From Clostridiales bacterium (GTDB lineage Bacteria; Bacillota; Clostridia; Peptostreptococcales; Anaerovoracaceae), in NCBI GenBank assembly GCA_015058145.1, contig SVCX01000003.1:1-64000 (forward strand): DNA of 64,000 nt. The letters are read 5' to 3'. The notes under the pieces were generated by a model. The model saw nothing but the letters and a program-made list of their open reading frames with translations, did not search any database and was not told the DNA's origin. Of this stretch, positions 1 to 9,470 are shown piece after piece (within the stretch, counting starts at the first letter, position 1; each line of letters begins with the position of its first letter). Made by a program: the position numbers and the translations under genes.

Positions 1-1
1 T

Positions 2-688
2 TATGATTCCCTGAAAGAAATCGGCGTTGATGTTTCGCACTCTCAGCCAGTGAAGGGTCTGACCACAGAGCGGTGTGATGTGACACTGGTAGACGGGGAC
101 AGAACTTTCGTGGGATGCGAGTATGGAGAAGGCGAATGGAAGCCTTTGCGCTTGAAGAAAGAACACTTCGACTACCTGCGCGGTTTTGATGTTGTCCATT
201 GCGGCTGCTATGCTGACATGGCGGATGAAATCGGGAAACTGGATGAACTTACATCGGTAAAGACCTACGACTTTTCGTCGGAAGAAGAATACAGGACGGA
301 CGAATACCTGAACAAAGTATGTCCGCATGTGGACATCGCGCTCTTTTCTCAGGAAGAGATGACGGACGATCAGGCACTGGAACTTCAGAAGAAGGTTCAC
401 GATCTTGGAACGGAACTGGTCATCGTGACCAACGGAAGCAAAGGCCAGAGGCTCTGGGATGGAACTCGACTTTACAATGGGAAAGTTAAAATGGTTAAGG
501 CTGTAGACACTATGGGCGCGGGCGACTCCTTTTTTACCGCATTTGTAGTGCAGCTGATGAGAGAAGGTTACAGGAGAGGAACAATCCCATCAGAAGAAGG
601 CATCCGACGCGCATTCGAATTCGCTGCGGATTTCAGCGCCGGGACATGCATGAAGGATGGCGCTTTCGGCTTCGGCACGGAGTATTAA
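2..688 (+). CDS. frlD: PfkB-family sugar kinase, fructoselysine 6-kinase-like (5' truncated by window)
   Basis: Frame is open upstream of the listed GTG start (YDSLKEIGVDVSHSQPVKG...); PfkB signature DTMGAGDSFFTAF; adjacent SIS deglycase-like gene. Confidence 0.7.
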   Translation, partial: YDSLKEIGVDVSHSQPVKGLTTERCDVTLVDGDRTFVGCEYGEGEWKPLRLKKEHFDYLRGFDVVHCGCYADMADEIGKLDELTSVKTYDFSSEEEYRTDEYLNKVCPHVDIALFSQEEMTDDQALELQKKVHDLGTELVIVTNGSKGQRLWDGTRLYNGKVKMVKAVDTMGAGDSFFTAFVVQLMREGYRRGTIPSEEGIRRAFEFAADFSAGTCMKDGAFGFGTEY

Positions 689-689
689 A

Positions 690-1406
690 ATGAGAAAAAA
701 CGTTCTGACGCTGGATGTAATGCTGGCGAAGGAAATTGAATATGATATCGAAACCGGCAAGTACAGGGAGGGGGACCGAATCCCTTCCGAGAGAATGCTT
801 GCCGAAGATTTTGGCGTGCAGAGAGGAACCGCCAGGAGCGCCATAGGGATACTGAAGGATAAAGGTGTCATAGTTTCCAGAGAACGCGCAGGCAATTTTG
901 TGGCTCCGCGGAGAATTGACTTTGATCTTGACGCTTATAACTCCAGAAAAGTCGTAATCGAGAGGATGGGAATCTCCACATCAGTCAGGTTGCTGACGTT
1001 TGAAAAAATCAGCGTTACGGACAAGATGTCCGCCGATACGGGATGGCCCGCCGACACGCAGGTCTTCCGGATCATGCGACTGAGATATACCGCAGGAGTG
1101 CCGATGGCACTTGAGAGAGCGCACATAAAGTGCGAACTGGCTCCAACCTTGACGGAAGATGATGTAAACGACAAATCCATCTATGCTTCGCTTGCGAGAA
1201 AATTCAACGAGTATGTCGACCATGCGGAGTCTAAGGTTACAGCTGCTTTTGCAAACGGCCTTGAATCCATACTGCTCAACATCAAAGAATCGAAGCCGGT
1301 AATGAGATACGAAGGCCTTGTATATGACAGAGAGGGCAGATTGCTGGAATACTTTGACGATATTATCCTGAAGGATCAGATACAGTTTATCAGTTATGAC
1401 AGGTAA
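690..1406 (+). CDS. GntR/UTRA-family transcriptional regulator
   Basis: wHTH motif GDRIPSERMLAEDFGVQRGTARSAIGILKDKGVI; likely ATG at 690. Confidence 0.85.
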   Translation: MRKNVLTLDVMLAKEIEYDIETGKYREGDRIPSERMLAEDFGVQRGTARSAIGILKDKGVIVSRERAGNFVAPRRIDFDLDAYNSRKVVIERMGISTSVRLLTFEKISVTDKMSADTGWPADTQVFRIMRLRYTAGVPMALERAHIKCELAPTLTEDDVNDKSIYASLARKFNEYVDHAESKVTAAFANGLESILLNIKESKPVMRYEGLVYDREGRLLEYFDDIILKDQIQFISYDR

Positions 1407-2160
1407 GAAAAAAACGTCCATGAAAAAACAGTCGGCGAAGACAACTTATCCGTCGACGATCATACAGGAAGCTGTAATCAGTGATATACAGGAAGGCGAG
1501 CTTCTGCCGGGCGAGCGTATCATGAGCGAACGCGCCATGGCAGAGAAGTACAATGTGTCCCGCATGGCCGTTCAGTACGCCATGAAAGTGCTGGAGAAAA
1601 AGGGATATGTCGAACGACGCCGCGGCGCGGGCACGTTTGTCAGGAAACATGATGTGCAGAAGATCAACCTCGGAGACTTCTACAACAGATTGAACGCAGG
1701 CATCACTGCGACGCTGAAAGGTTCGGGCGCAACACCTTCAAACAAGGTTATTACACGCGGTATAGTCAGGGCAGATTTCTATACTCATAAGCTTGGATTG
1801 GAGCAGGGAGAAGAAGTATTTATTCTGAACAGGACGAGAATGTTGAACGAGGAGCCGTTCGCGCTGGAGTACTCGGCCGTTCCGCTGAAACGGTTTCCGG
1901 ATATAGAGGAAATAGACTTTGCAGTAGTCTCTTTATACGATTACATGGAGTCTTATGGATTGATGCCTCGAAGATTCAATGAGAAGCTGCAGATTGTGGA
2001 GGTGAACGCCAGAGAAGCCGGGTATCTGGAAATCGGTGAAGGGAGCCCGGTATACTACACCGAACTTACTGGTTTTGCATCAGATGGAAGCCTGGTGGAA
2101 TATACAGAGAGCTTTATAAGATGTGACAAAGCAGAGATGCGTTTCATAACAAGAGTGTGA
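1396..2160 (+). CDS. GntR/UTRA-family transcriptional regulator (tandem paralogue)
   Basis: LLPGERIMSERAMAEKYNVSRMAVQYAMKVLEKKGYVERRRGAGTFV; UTRA-like C-terminus; overlaps the previous gene by 11 bp. Confidence 0.9.
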   Translation: MTGKKKTSMKKQSAKTTYPSTIIQEAVISDIQEGELLPGERIMSERAMAEKYNVSRMAVQYAMKVLEKKGYVERRRGAGTFVRKHDVQKINLGDFYNRLNAGITATLKGSGATPSNKVITRGIVRADFYTHKLGLEQGEEVFILNRTRMLNEEPFALEYSAVPLKRFPDIEEIDFAVVSLYDYMESYGLMPRRFNEKLQIVEVNAREAGYLEIGEGSPVYYTELTGFASDGSLVEYTESFIRCDKAEMRFITRV

Positions 2161-2163
2161 CAG

Positions 2164-2215
2164 CAAGCCAATTGGTATAGTAAATAATACAAATTGGCTT
2201 GTTTTATATTGCGCT
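2164..2215 (+). terminator. Putative intrinsic terminator after the GntR pair
   Basis: CAAGCCAATT ... AATTGGCTTG followed by TTTTAT; long AT-rich loop. Confidence 0.5.
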
Positions 2216-2265
2216 GAAAACTTATAAACTTATAGTGCAGAATAAATAAAGGGAGGAATTATATC

Positions 2266-3276
2266 ATGCGCAATTTCGACGTAGAAAAATATATGAAAGA
2301 ATCCGAAGCGGCCTATGCCAAGAGAGCGGACATCGAGGCGCTTGCCGACAAGCTGACTGAGAGAGGCTACGACAATATCGTCGTAATAGGAATCGGCGGA
2401 ACTTGGGCCGAATGGCATCCTGTCGTGCATGTAATGAGACACTATACCGACATGCCAATCTACCTTGAGAACGCTGCCGAGCTATGCGTAAGGACGGACA
2501 AGAATTTCCTTAACAAGAGATCGCTGGTTGTGACATCGTCAGAATCAGGCAATACCAAAGAAGTCGTCGAAGCCATAAAAATGTGCAAGGACATGGGAAT
2601 CGAAACATCCGTCCTCACGAAGAACGCCGACTCGGAACTGGGTAAGCTCTGTGACAATGTGGTCGACGGCTGCAGCGGAGACTGCGAACACTTCTATATT
2701 ATGTGCTACCTCTTCGGACTCAGACTGCTCTATAACAGAGGCGAATTTCCAAGCTATGAAAAGTTCGCGGATCAGATGGCGAATCTTGGCAAGGATCTCG
2801 TAGCGGTAAGGGAAAAGTTCGAAGAACAGGGTGCTCAGATTGCAAGAGATTATCACAAAGAACCGTACAACATCTTCGTAAGCTCCGGAACCCTCTGGGG
2901 AGAAACATATCTCTTCTCCATGTGCATCCTCGAAGAGATGCAGTGGGTGAGGACAAAGTCGGTAACTTCAGCGGACTTCTTCCACGGAACACTGGAGCTG
3001 ATCGAGAAGGATGTGCCGGTATTCCTCTTCAAGGGAGAAGATGAGTACAGACCCCTGGATGAGAGAGTGGAGCGTTTCTGCGAGAAACTCACGGATAAGC
3101 TCGTTGTGATCGATACGAAGGATTACGATCTTCCGGGAATCGATGATGAGTTCAGAGTAATCTGCTCACCGATGATTCTGACATCTCTCGTGACGGACAG
3201 GCTGGCTGCCCACTATGAACTCAATACAGGACACAGCCTCGAGTTCAGAAGGTACTACAGACAGTTCGATTATTAA
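2266..3276 (+). CDS. SIS-domain sugar isomerase/deglycase, fructoselysine-6-P deglycase-like
   Basis: SIS motif VVTSSESGNTKEVVEAIKMCKDMG; FrlB/AgaS-like architecture; next to kinase. Confidence 0.7.
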   Translation: MRNFDVEKYMKESEAAYAKRADIEALADKLTERGYDNIVVIGIGGTWAEWHPVVHVMRHYTDMPIYLENAAELCVRTDKNFLNKRSLVVTSSESGNTKEVVEAIKMCKDMGIETSVLTKNADSELGKLCDNVVDGCSGDCEHFYIMCYLFGLRLLYNRGEFPSYEKFADQMANLGKDLVAVREKFEEQGAQIARDYHKEPYNIFVSSGTLWGETYLFSMCILEEMQWVRTKSVTSADFFHGTLELIEKDVPVFLFKGEDEYRPLDERVERFCEKLTDKLVVIDTKDYDLPGIDDEFRVICSPMILTSLVTDRLAAHYELNTGHSLEFRRYYRQFDY

Positions 3277-3324
3277 TGGATAGACAAAGGGCTTCAGCCG
3301 GCAGGAAGAAAGAGGTAAGGAAAC

Positions 3325-4410
3325 ATGTCAGAACCTATTGTAAAGATCCAGCACGTTGATAAGTATTTCGGAGACAATCACGTCATCAAGGATCTGAATC
3401 TGGAAATCGAGGAAGGTGAATTTCTCACACTGCTGGGGCCTTCGGGCTGCGGCAAGACCACAATCCTCAGGATGGTCGCAGGATTCGAAGATGCGACAAA
3501 CGGAATCATAGAGGTTCAGGGAGAGAGAGTAGAAGACAAGGAAGCATACGAGAGAGATGTTAACACTGTTTTTCAGAGTTACGCGCTTTTCCCGCACATG
3601 ACGGTATACGACAACATTGCTTATGGACTGGTCGTCAAAAAAGTTCCGAAAGATGAAATCAAAGAGAGAGTAAAAGAGATGCTCGAACTGGTTCAGCTGA
3701 TGGGCTTCGAGGGCAGAAAGCCGGACATGATGTCAGGCGGACAGAAGCAGCGTGTCGCCATAGCGAGAGCGCTGATCAACAATCCGAAGGTTCTTCTTCT
3801 GGATGAACCGCTGGGAGCGCTGGACCTCCAGCTTCGTAAGCAGATGCAGATCGAACTGAAGCGACTGCAGCAGAAACTGAACATCACATTCGTCTATGTT
3901 ACCCACGATCAGGAAGAAGCGATGACGATGAGCGACCGTATTGCGGTAATGAAAGACGGAATCATAGAGCACCTGGCGACACCGCGTGAAATATATGCGA
4001 AACCGCGTACAAAGTTTGTCGCGAACTTTATCGGCGAGTCAAACATTTTTTCCGGACATGTTGTTGAAATTAATGATGGAATTGCGACAGTCGAGACCAA
4101 GTTCGGCAAAGGCAGGATGCCTGCGGAAGATTTCAGCGTAGGCGATGTGGCTCATCTCTGCGTGAGACCTGAAGTCATGCAGTACAGCAAGGAACCGGTT
4201 GACGGCTTCAGCATCAAGGGAACGGTCAAGAACATGATCTTCGTAGGATCTGTTCACAGAACACTTCTTGGAATGGACGAGGAGTATGACGCCAAAATCA
4301 ACAGAGTCAAATACGACACCTCATATAATGAAGGCGATACGCTCTATCTCCACTGGGAGATGGAGGACGTAACAGGCATACACGGTCAGGAGGACGAAAT
4401 CAATGCGTAG
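3325..4410 (+). CDS. potA: ABC transporter ATPase, PotA-like (spermidine/putrescine family)
   Basis: Walker A GPSGCGKTT; signature MSGGQKQRVAIARAL; TOBE-type C-terminus. Confidence 0.85.
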   Translation: MSEPIVKIQHVDKYFGDNHVIKDLNLEIEEGEFLTLLGPSGCGKTTILRMVAGFEDATNGIIEVQGERVEDKEAYERDVNTVFQSYALFPHMTVYDNIAYGLVVKKVPKDEIKERVKEMLELVQLMGFEGRKPDMMSGGQKQRVAIARALINNPKVLLLDEPLGALDLQLRKQMQIELKRLQQKLNITFVYVTHDQEEAMTMSDRIAVMKDGIIEHLATPREIYAKPRTKFVANFIGESNIFSGHVVEINDGIATVETKFGKGRMPAEDFSVGDVAHLCVRPEVMQYSKEPVDGFSIKGTVKNMIFVGSVHRTLLGMDEEYDAKINRVKYDTSYNEGDTLYLHWEMEDVTGIHGQEDEINA

Positions 4411-5257
4411 ATTAAAGAGTGCTCCGGCCGCAGCGACAGCCGGACCTGTATCCATATGGATGATCATCTTCGTCATGCTGCCGATGATATATGTCTTTGT
4501 CATCAGCTTCCTGACGAGAGATCCCTATGGCGGAATCGAGGCGAAGTTCACCTTTGAAAACTACACAGAGATGCTCCAGCCTCTCTATCTAAAAGTAATT
4601 CTGAAATCATTTAAATTGGCGTTCTATACTACAGCCATCTGCCTGCTCGTCGGGTATCCGATGGCCTATTGGATTGCCAGTAAAAGGCCGAGCACCGCAG
4701 CGAAGATGCTCATGCTGGTCATGATACCGTACTGGACCAGCTCGCTGGTAAGGCTTTACAGTGCGAACCTGCTGGCTATGCCGAACGGGTTCCTGAATAC
4801 AGCGCTGATGAAACTGCACATCATAAGCGAGCCCCTTGACCTGCTGTACAGCGATACGATGGTTCTCATGGGACTGCTGATTGCGTGTCTTCCGTTCTCG
4901 GTGCTCCCGCTGTACTCGTCCATTGAGAAACTGGACAAGTCGCTGATCGAAGCGTCAAAGGATCTTGGCGCGAGACCGGTTCAGACCTTCTTCAAGGTTA
5001 TCGTTCCGCAGACGATGCCGGGAATCATCGGCTGCATCATACTGGTATTCATTCCTGCCATGGGCATGTACTATGTACCTGACGTAATGGGCGGTGGAAA
5101 AGTCATGCTGATCGGCACGCTGGTCAAAAACCAGTTCCTGGTCACAAAGAACTGGCCGTTCGGAGCATCCATGGCAATTCTTCTCATATTCATTACTCTG
5201 GCAATTCTATGGATCTACACTAGATTCAATAAGCTGGAAGATCTGGAGGTGGTCTGA
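4403..5257 (+). CDS. potB: ABC transporter permease, PotB-like
   Basis: Multi-TM; EAA-type motif SLIEASKDLGARPVQTFFKVIVPQTMPGI. Confidence 0.85.
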   Translation: MRRLKSAPAAATAGPVSIWMIIFVMLPMIYVFVISFLTRDPYGGIEAKFTFENYTEMLQPLYLKVILKSFKLAFYTTAICLLVGYPMAYWIASKRPSTAAKMLMLVMIPYWTSSLVRLYSANLLAMPNGFLNTALMKLHIISEPLDLLYSDTMVLMGLLIACLPFSVLPLYSSIEKLDKSLIEASKDLGARPVQTFFKVIVPQTMPGIIGCIILVFIPAMGMYYVPDVMGGGKVMLIGTLVKNQFLVTKNWPFGASMAILLIFITLAILWIYTRFNKLEDLEVV

Positions 5258-6117
5258 TGGAAGCAGTAAATCAGGCAGGAACAGCCAGACTCAGCAAGAG
5301 ACTGAGGAGAAAAAGAGCCGGTAGGAGATGGGGAAATGTATTCGCGGTAGCGGTATTCACCTTCATTTACATTCCGATTGCGATGATGGTATTGTTCTCG
5401 TTCAACGATCAGAGGACAAACTACTATTGGAACGGGTTCACGCTAGAGTGGTACAAGTATCTGTTTACACAGTCCGACCTGTGGGGATATCTGGTAGTAT
5501 CCCTGATCGTCGCTGTGGCGTCTGTGATACTGTCTCTGGCGGTGGGCGTGCTCGGCGCGATGGGACTGATGAGATTTGAGTTCCGGCTGAAGAAACTGAT
5601 CAGCAATTCACTGTACATACCGATTGTAATTCCTGAGGTAGTGCTTGGTATCTCGCTGCTGATGCTCTTTGAGGTCGCCCACTTCCCTCTGGGTTACTGG
5701 TCCATGATACTGGCCCATACGACATTCTGTATTCCGTTCGTCGTTATCATAATGCGAGGCAGGATGGCAGGAATGGACATGTCCGTCGAAGAAGCCTCAA
5801 TGGATCTTGGCGCCAATCGGATCACAACATTCTTCAAAATCACGCTGCCGATGCTTGTGCCGGGAATTCTGTCCAGCGCGTTCATGTCATTTACATTGTC
5901 CATTGACGATGTAATTATCACGAACTTCGTAACAGGACCTTATGCCACGACGCTGCCGATCAAGATCCTGTCCATGGTCAAGGTAGGATTAAAACCTGAG
6001 GTCAATGCGATGACTACGGTAATGGTTGTCGTTCTGATTCTGGGGATACTCGCGAACAACGCTGTTCAGGCTCTGATGAAGAGGAGAGCCTTGACAAATA
6101 AAAAATCGTATTTTTAA
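5257..6117 (+). CDS. potC: ABC transporter permease, PotC-like
   Basis: EAA motif SVEEASMDLGANRITTFFKITLPMLVPGI; overlaps potB-like stop. Confidence 0.85.
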   Translation: MEAVNQAGTARLSKRLRRKRAGRRWGNVFAVAVFTFIYIPIAMMVLFSFNDQRTNYYWNGFTLEWYKYLFTQSDLWGYLVVSLIVAVASVILSLAVGVLGAMGLMRFEFRLKKLISNSLYIPIVIPEVVLGISLLMLFEVAHFPLGYWSMILAHTTFCIPFVVIIMRGRMAGMDMSVEEASMDLGANRITTFFKITLPMLVPGILSSAFMSFTLSIDDVIITNFVTGPYATTLPIKILSMVKVGLKPEVNAMTTVMVVVLILGILANNAVQALMKRRALTNKKSYF

Positions 6118-6167
6118 CGAATCATCAGTTATTGTATAGGAGTTCTGAAACTAAGGAGGAGGAGAAA

Positions 6168-7259
6168 ATGAAAAACCTTAAGAGGATCATTGCGATTGCT
6201 ATGACTGCAGTTATGGTGTTTGCCTTTGCAGCATGCGGCGGAAGCAGTGATTCAGCAGAAGACAATGGTGAAGTCAACATCTACATGTGGTCAGACTATA
6301 TTTCACAGAATGTAGTTGACAAGTTCACCGAAGAGACTGGAATCAAAGTCAACTTCTCGTACATGAGCACATCAGAGGAAGCTGTTGCCAAGGTTACCAG
6401 CGGCGGCGGTGATGAATATGATCTGGTAATGCCATGTGATGCTGACATGACCAGCCTTATCGAGGGAGGATATCTGGCAGAAATCAATCTCGATAACATA
6501 CCTAATTTCGAACATCTGGGAGATGCCTACAAGAACAGAGAATTCGACCCTGAAAACAAGTATGCGATTCCTTATCTCATCAACTACGTTTATGTAGTTT
6601 ACAACCCTGAGACTTGCCCGATCGAGATCACGAAGTATGAAGATCTTCTCGATCCGCAGCTCAAGGGACAGATTGCGTCAGTAACAGGTCAGAGAAATCT
6701 GTTCCCGATTGCCCTCGTATCACTCGGATACGATCCGAACAGCCAGGACGAGCAGGAACTGAAGGAAGCGTATGAATGGCTTCAGAAGTATGTACCGAAT
6801 GTTACGGGATTTGACTCCGACAGCGCGGAAACTATGCTGATTAACGGAGCATCATCGGTAGGATTCCTCTTTGACGGACAGGCTTCCAAGGCCTTCTCAG
6901 AGATGGGTGACGACGCTCTCGTAGTTGCCGAGCTGACAGATCCGGTACAGCTTGGTGTTGACGAACTGGTCATTCCGGCAGGAGCTAAGAACAAGGAAAA
7001 CGCTGAAGCGTTCCTGAACTTCATTCTGGATCCGGAGAACATGGCAATGAATCTGCAGGATATGATGGAAACAGACGGTCAGCCTTACTCATGTCCTAAT
7101 GACGACGCAGTAGCACTGATGCCGCCTGAGTATTCAGAGTCACCTGCCATCAACATTCCTAAGTCAGTTAAGGAAAACTACTTCCTGCAGCTGGATGTAG
7201 GCGATGCAGTCAAGATCTATGACAAGTACTGGACAATGCTCATGTCTGAAGAGCAGTAA
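6168..7259 (+). CDS. potD: Extracellular solute-binding lipoprotein, PotD-like
   Basis: Lipobox FAFAACGG; NIYMWSDYISQNVVDKFTEETGIKV typical of PotD/PotF; RBS aaggaggagg. Confidence 0.85.
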   Translation: MKNLKRIIAIAMTAVMVFAFAACGGSSDSAEDNGEVNIYMWSDYISQNVVDKFTEETGIKVNFSYMSTSEEAVAKVTSGGGDEYDLVMPCDADMTSLIEGGYLAEINLDNIPNFEHLGDAYKNREFDPENKYAIPYLINYVYVVYNPETCPIEITKYEDLLDPQLKGQIASVTGQRNLFPIALVSLGYDPNSQDEQELKEAYEWLQKYVPNVTGFDSDSAETMLINGASSVGFLFDGQASKAFSEMGDDALVVAELTDPVQLGVDELVIPAGAKNKENAEAFLNFILDPENMAMNLQDMMETDGQPYSCPNDDAVALMPPEYSESPAINIPKSVKENYFLQLDVGDAVKIYDKYWTMLMSEEQ

Positions 7260-7287
7260 ACAGTAAAAGCAAGAAGGGTTATCCGGG

Positions 7288-8682
7288 ATGGAGAATCGTT
7301 TAAGCAGAAAAACGAAACTATTTTACGGAGTCGCCGGAATCGGCGACTCCGCTCTTTACAGCATGATGGGTATGTTTGCCCTGTTCTTTTTCACGACTGT
7401 TGCGGGAATCAATCCGGCTGCAGCGGGTACGATTGTAGCGGTAGGAGCTGTCTGGGATGTTGTCAGCGGATCCATCGTCGGGTACATTTCTGACAGAACC
7501 AACACGCGTATCGGGCGGCGTAAACCGTTCATGCTGGTGGCTTCTTTCCCATTAGCAGTCTTTTGCAGCCTGATTTTTGTCGTGTTTGACGCGCCCCAGG
7601 GAATCAGAATCGCCTATTATGTTTTCATGTTTATTGCCTTCTGGACGGGGTATTCGATTTTCTTCGTTCCGTATACTGCGTGGGGCGCGGAGCTTACGGA
7701 CAATTATGAGGAGAGGACAGAATTAAGAGGCATTGTCTACGTATTCTATTCTGTGGGCGCGGCTTTCGGCACCGTACTTCCAACCATCATTGTAGATACA
7801 TTGATGCAGTGGGGGTTGACTGTTCAAGCGGGATGGCTGAGCGTCGGAATCATTGTTGGTGTCATCTCCGCAGCAGCGATTTTTATCTCGGGATGGTTCG
7901 TCAACGATACGGACGGCGTTCAGACAGGCGACGTGGAGAATACTAAAAAAGATGAACATCACGGATTTCACGCGATTATCGACATTGTGCGAAATTATGG
8001 TCAGGTGTTCAGATACAAACCGGCCAGATATATTATTCTGACGAGTATGTTTTACCTTGTCGCGAATTCCATTTTTGCCGCGGACAAAATGTATTTCTAC
8101 ACATTCAATATGGGATTGTCAGCAAAAGAAATCAGTCTGATCATGCTGTTTCAGAACGTACTGTCAGTGCTACTCGTCCCGCCGCTGATCAGAATTAACA
8201 GAGTTCTCGACAAGAGGACGCTGTGTATCGGCGGTATCGGACTGTCATCTGCATGTCTGATTCTCTACGGGTTTACAGGTATTCCTAACATTCCGCATCT
8301 GCTGCTGTTCTCGTTTGTCTACGGAATCGGTAGCATCTGCTACTGGCAGCTCATACCATCTATGCTCTATGATGTATGTGACGCAGACCGGCTGGATAAC
8401 AACTTGAACAGAGCTGGGCTGATCATCTCCATGCAGGGATTGACAGAGTCCGTATCGGAAGGGATTGGATTTCAGATTTTAGGACTGCTTCTCGCGTTTA
8501 CCGAGTTCAACAGTGAGGCGGTGGTGCAGAATCAGGCGACCTTAAACTGCATGCATGTGTCATTTACGTTCATACCGGCGCTATTCTCAATTATCGCTAT
8601 GATTATGATGGTTCGCTACCCGATAACACGAGCCAAGCACTCTGAAATAATCGCGCAGCTGAACAGCCGAATCAAAAAATAG
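7288..8682 (+). CDS. GPH/MFS-family sugar:cation symporter
   Basis: About 12 TM segments; DRTNTRIGRRKPFML motif of GPH family. Confidence 0.8.
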   Translation: MENRLSRKTKLFYGVAGIGDSALYSMMGMFALFFFTTVAGINPAAAGTIVAVGAVWDVVSGSIVGYISDRTNTRIGRRKPFMLVASFPLAVFCSLIFVVFDAPQGIRIAYYVFMFIAFWTGYSIFFVPYTAWGAELTDNYEERTELRGIVYVFYSVGAAFGTVLPTIIVDTLMQWGLTVQAGWLSVGIIVGVISAAAIFISGWFVNDTDGVQTGDVENTKKDEHHGFHAIIDIVRNYGQVFRYKPARYIILTSMFYLVANSIFAADKMYFYTFNMGLSAKEISLIMLFQNVLSVLLVPPLIRINRVLDKRTLCIGGIGLSSACLILYGFTGIPNIPHLLLFSFVYGIGSICYWQLIPSMLYDVCDADRLDNNLNRAGLIISMQGLTESVSEGIGFQILGLLLAFTEFNSEAVVQNQATLNCMHVSFTFIPALFSIIAMIMMVRYPITRAKHSEIIAQLNSRIKK

Positions 8683-9465
8683 TTATTCTCCCCAGAAGAA
8701 AGAAAGCAGGGAATTGTGAAGATCCTGCAGATTCTGTTTTCTGGCGGATGCATCAAAGAGGTCGTCACAAGCGGCGCGCTCTTCTTCATTCATGACTGTA
8801 TCACGGAGGGTCGGCGCCTGATCGTGGTCATGATTTTCCGAGTGGGCGTGGGCCAAATGCTGATTGGACCGGCCCATCCCATAGATGAGTTCAAGAATGT
8901 GAACGGCTTCGAAGCCGTTTTTTTTCATGGCGTTGCGCACGTCCATGCTACTGGTGAGAAACGGCGCGTGCAGGTCGTCGCAGAGCACGACGCCCATCAT
9001 ATCTGCCAGCTCTTTCAGCGCTGGTTCAAAGCCGTACTCCTCTGGTTCCGAGAGACGGTAGAGCTCACGGTTACAACCGCCGCTGACGCTGTGTTCGATC
9101 AGAAGGTCGTAGAGTGAAACGGTTGGAATCTCACCGAGGCTTCCGCGGAAGAACTTCCTGTCTTCCGGCGTGGCGACGATCACAGCCGGTTTGCCGAGGC
9201 CGCGCCATCTAGTGAGAAGTCTCTGCTGATACTTGCGGTTGAGCAGTGGATCGGAACCGTAGCCTTTGTACAGGAACATGGCGGTGTCCGGCTTCTGCTG
9301 CAGGAGCGAATCGTACAGCAAAACCACCAGCTCAGGTTCTGACTGAGCCAGTGACATTCCCGGGTAGAGAGCGTATGTGCAGGATTCATAAGATTTGCCT
9401 GTCTTCCTGTCTATCGGTGCACGCACCAATGCGAAATCTTCGCTGCCAAACTGGATATCTACCAT
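8683..9465 (-). CDS. Uncharacterised protein with His-rich stretch
   Basis: 260 aa ORF; HLAHAHSENHDHDQ; 5 bp from the downstream end of the neighbouring aminotransferase gene. Confidence 0.6.
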   Translation of the reverse strand: MVDIQFGSEDFALVRAPIDRKTGKSYESCTYALYPGMSLAQSEPELVVLLYDSLLQQKPDTAMFLYKGYGSDPLLNRKYQQRLLTRWRGLGKPAVIVATPEDRKFFRGSLGEIPTVSLYDLLIEHSVSGGCNRELYRLSEPEEYGFEPALKELADMMGVVLCDDLHAPFLTSSMDVRNAMKKNGFEAVHILELIYGMGRSNQHLAHAHSENHDHDQAPTLRDTVMNEEERAACDDLFDASARKQNLQDLHNSLLSFFWGE

Positions 9466-9470
9466 GTTGA

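Noticed and set aside
3325-7259. Taking the PotABCD annotation as proof of polyamine transport
   Set aside because: Operon partners are sugar-amine enzymes; family name does not fix the substrate
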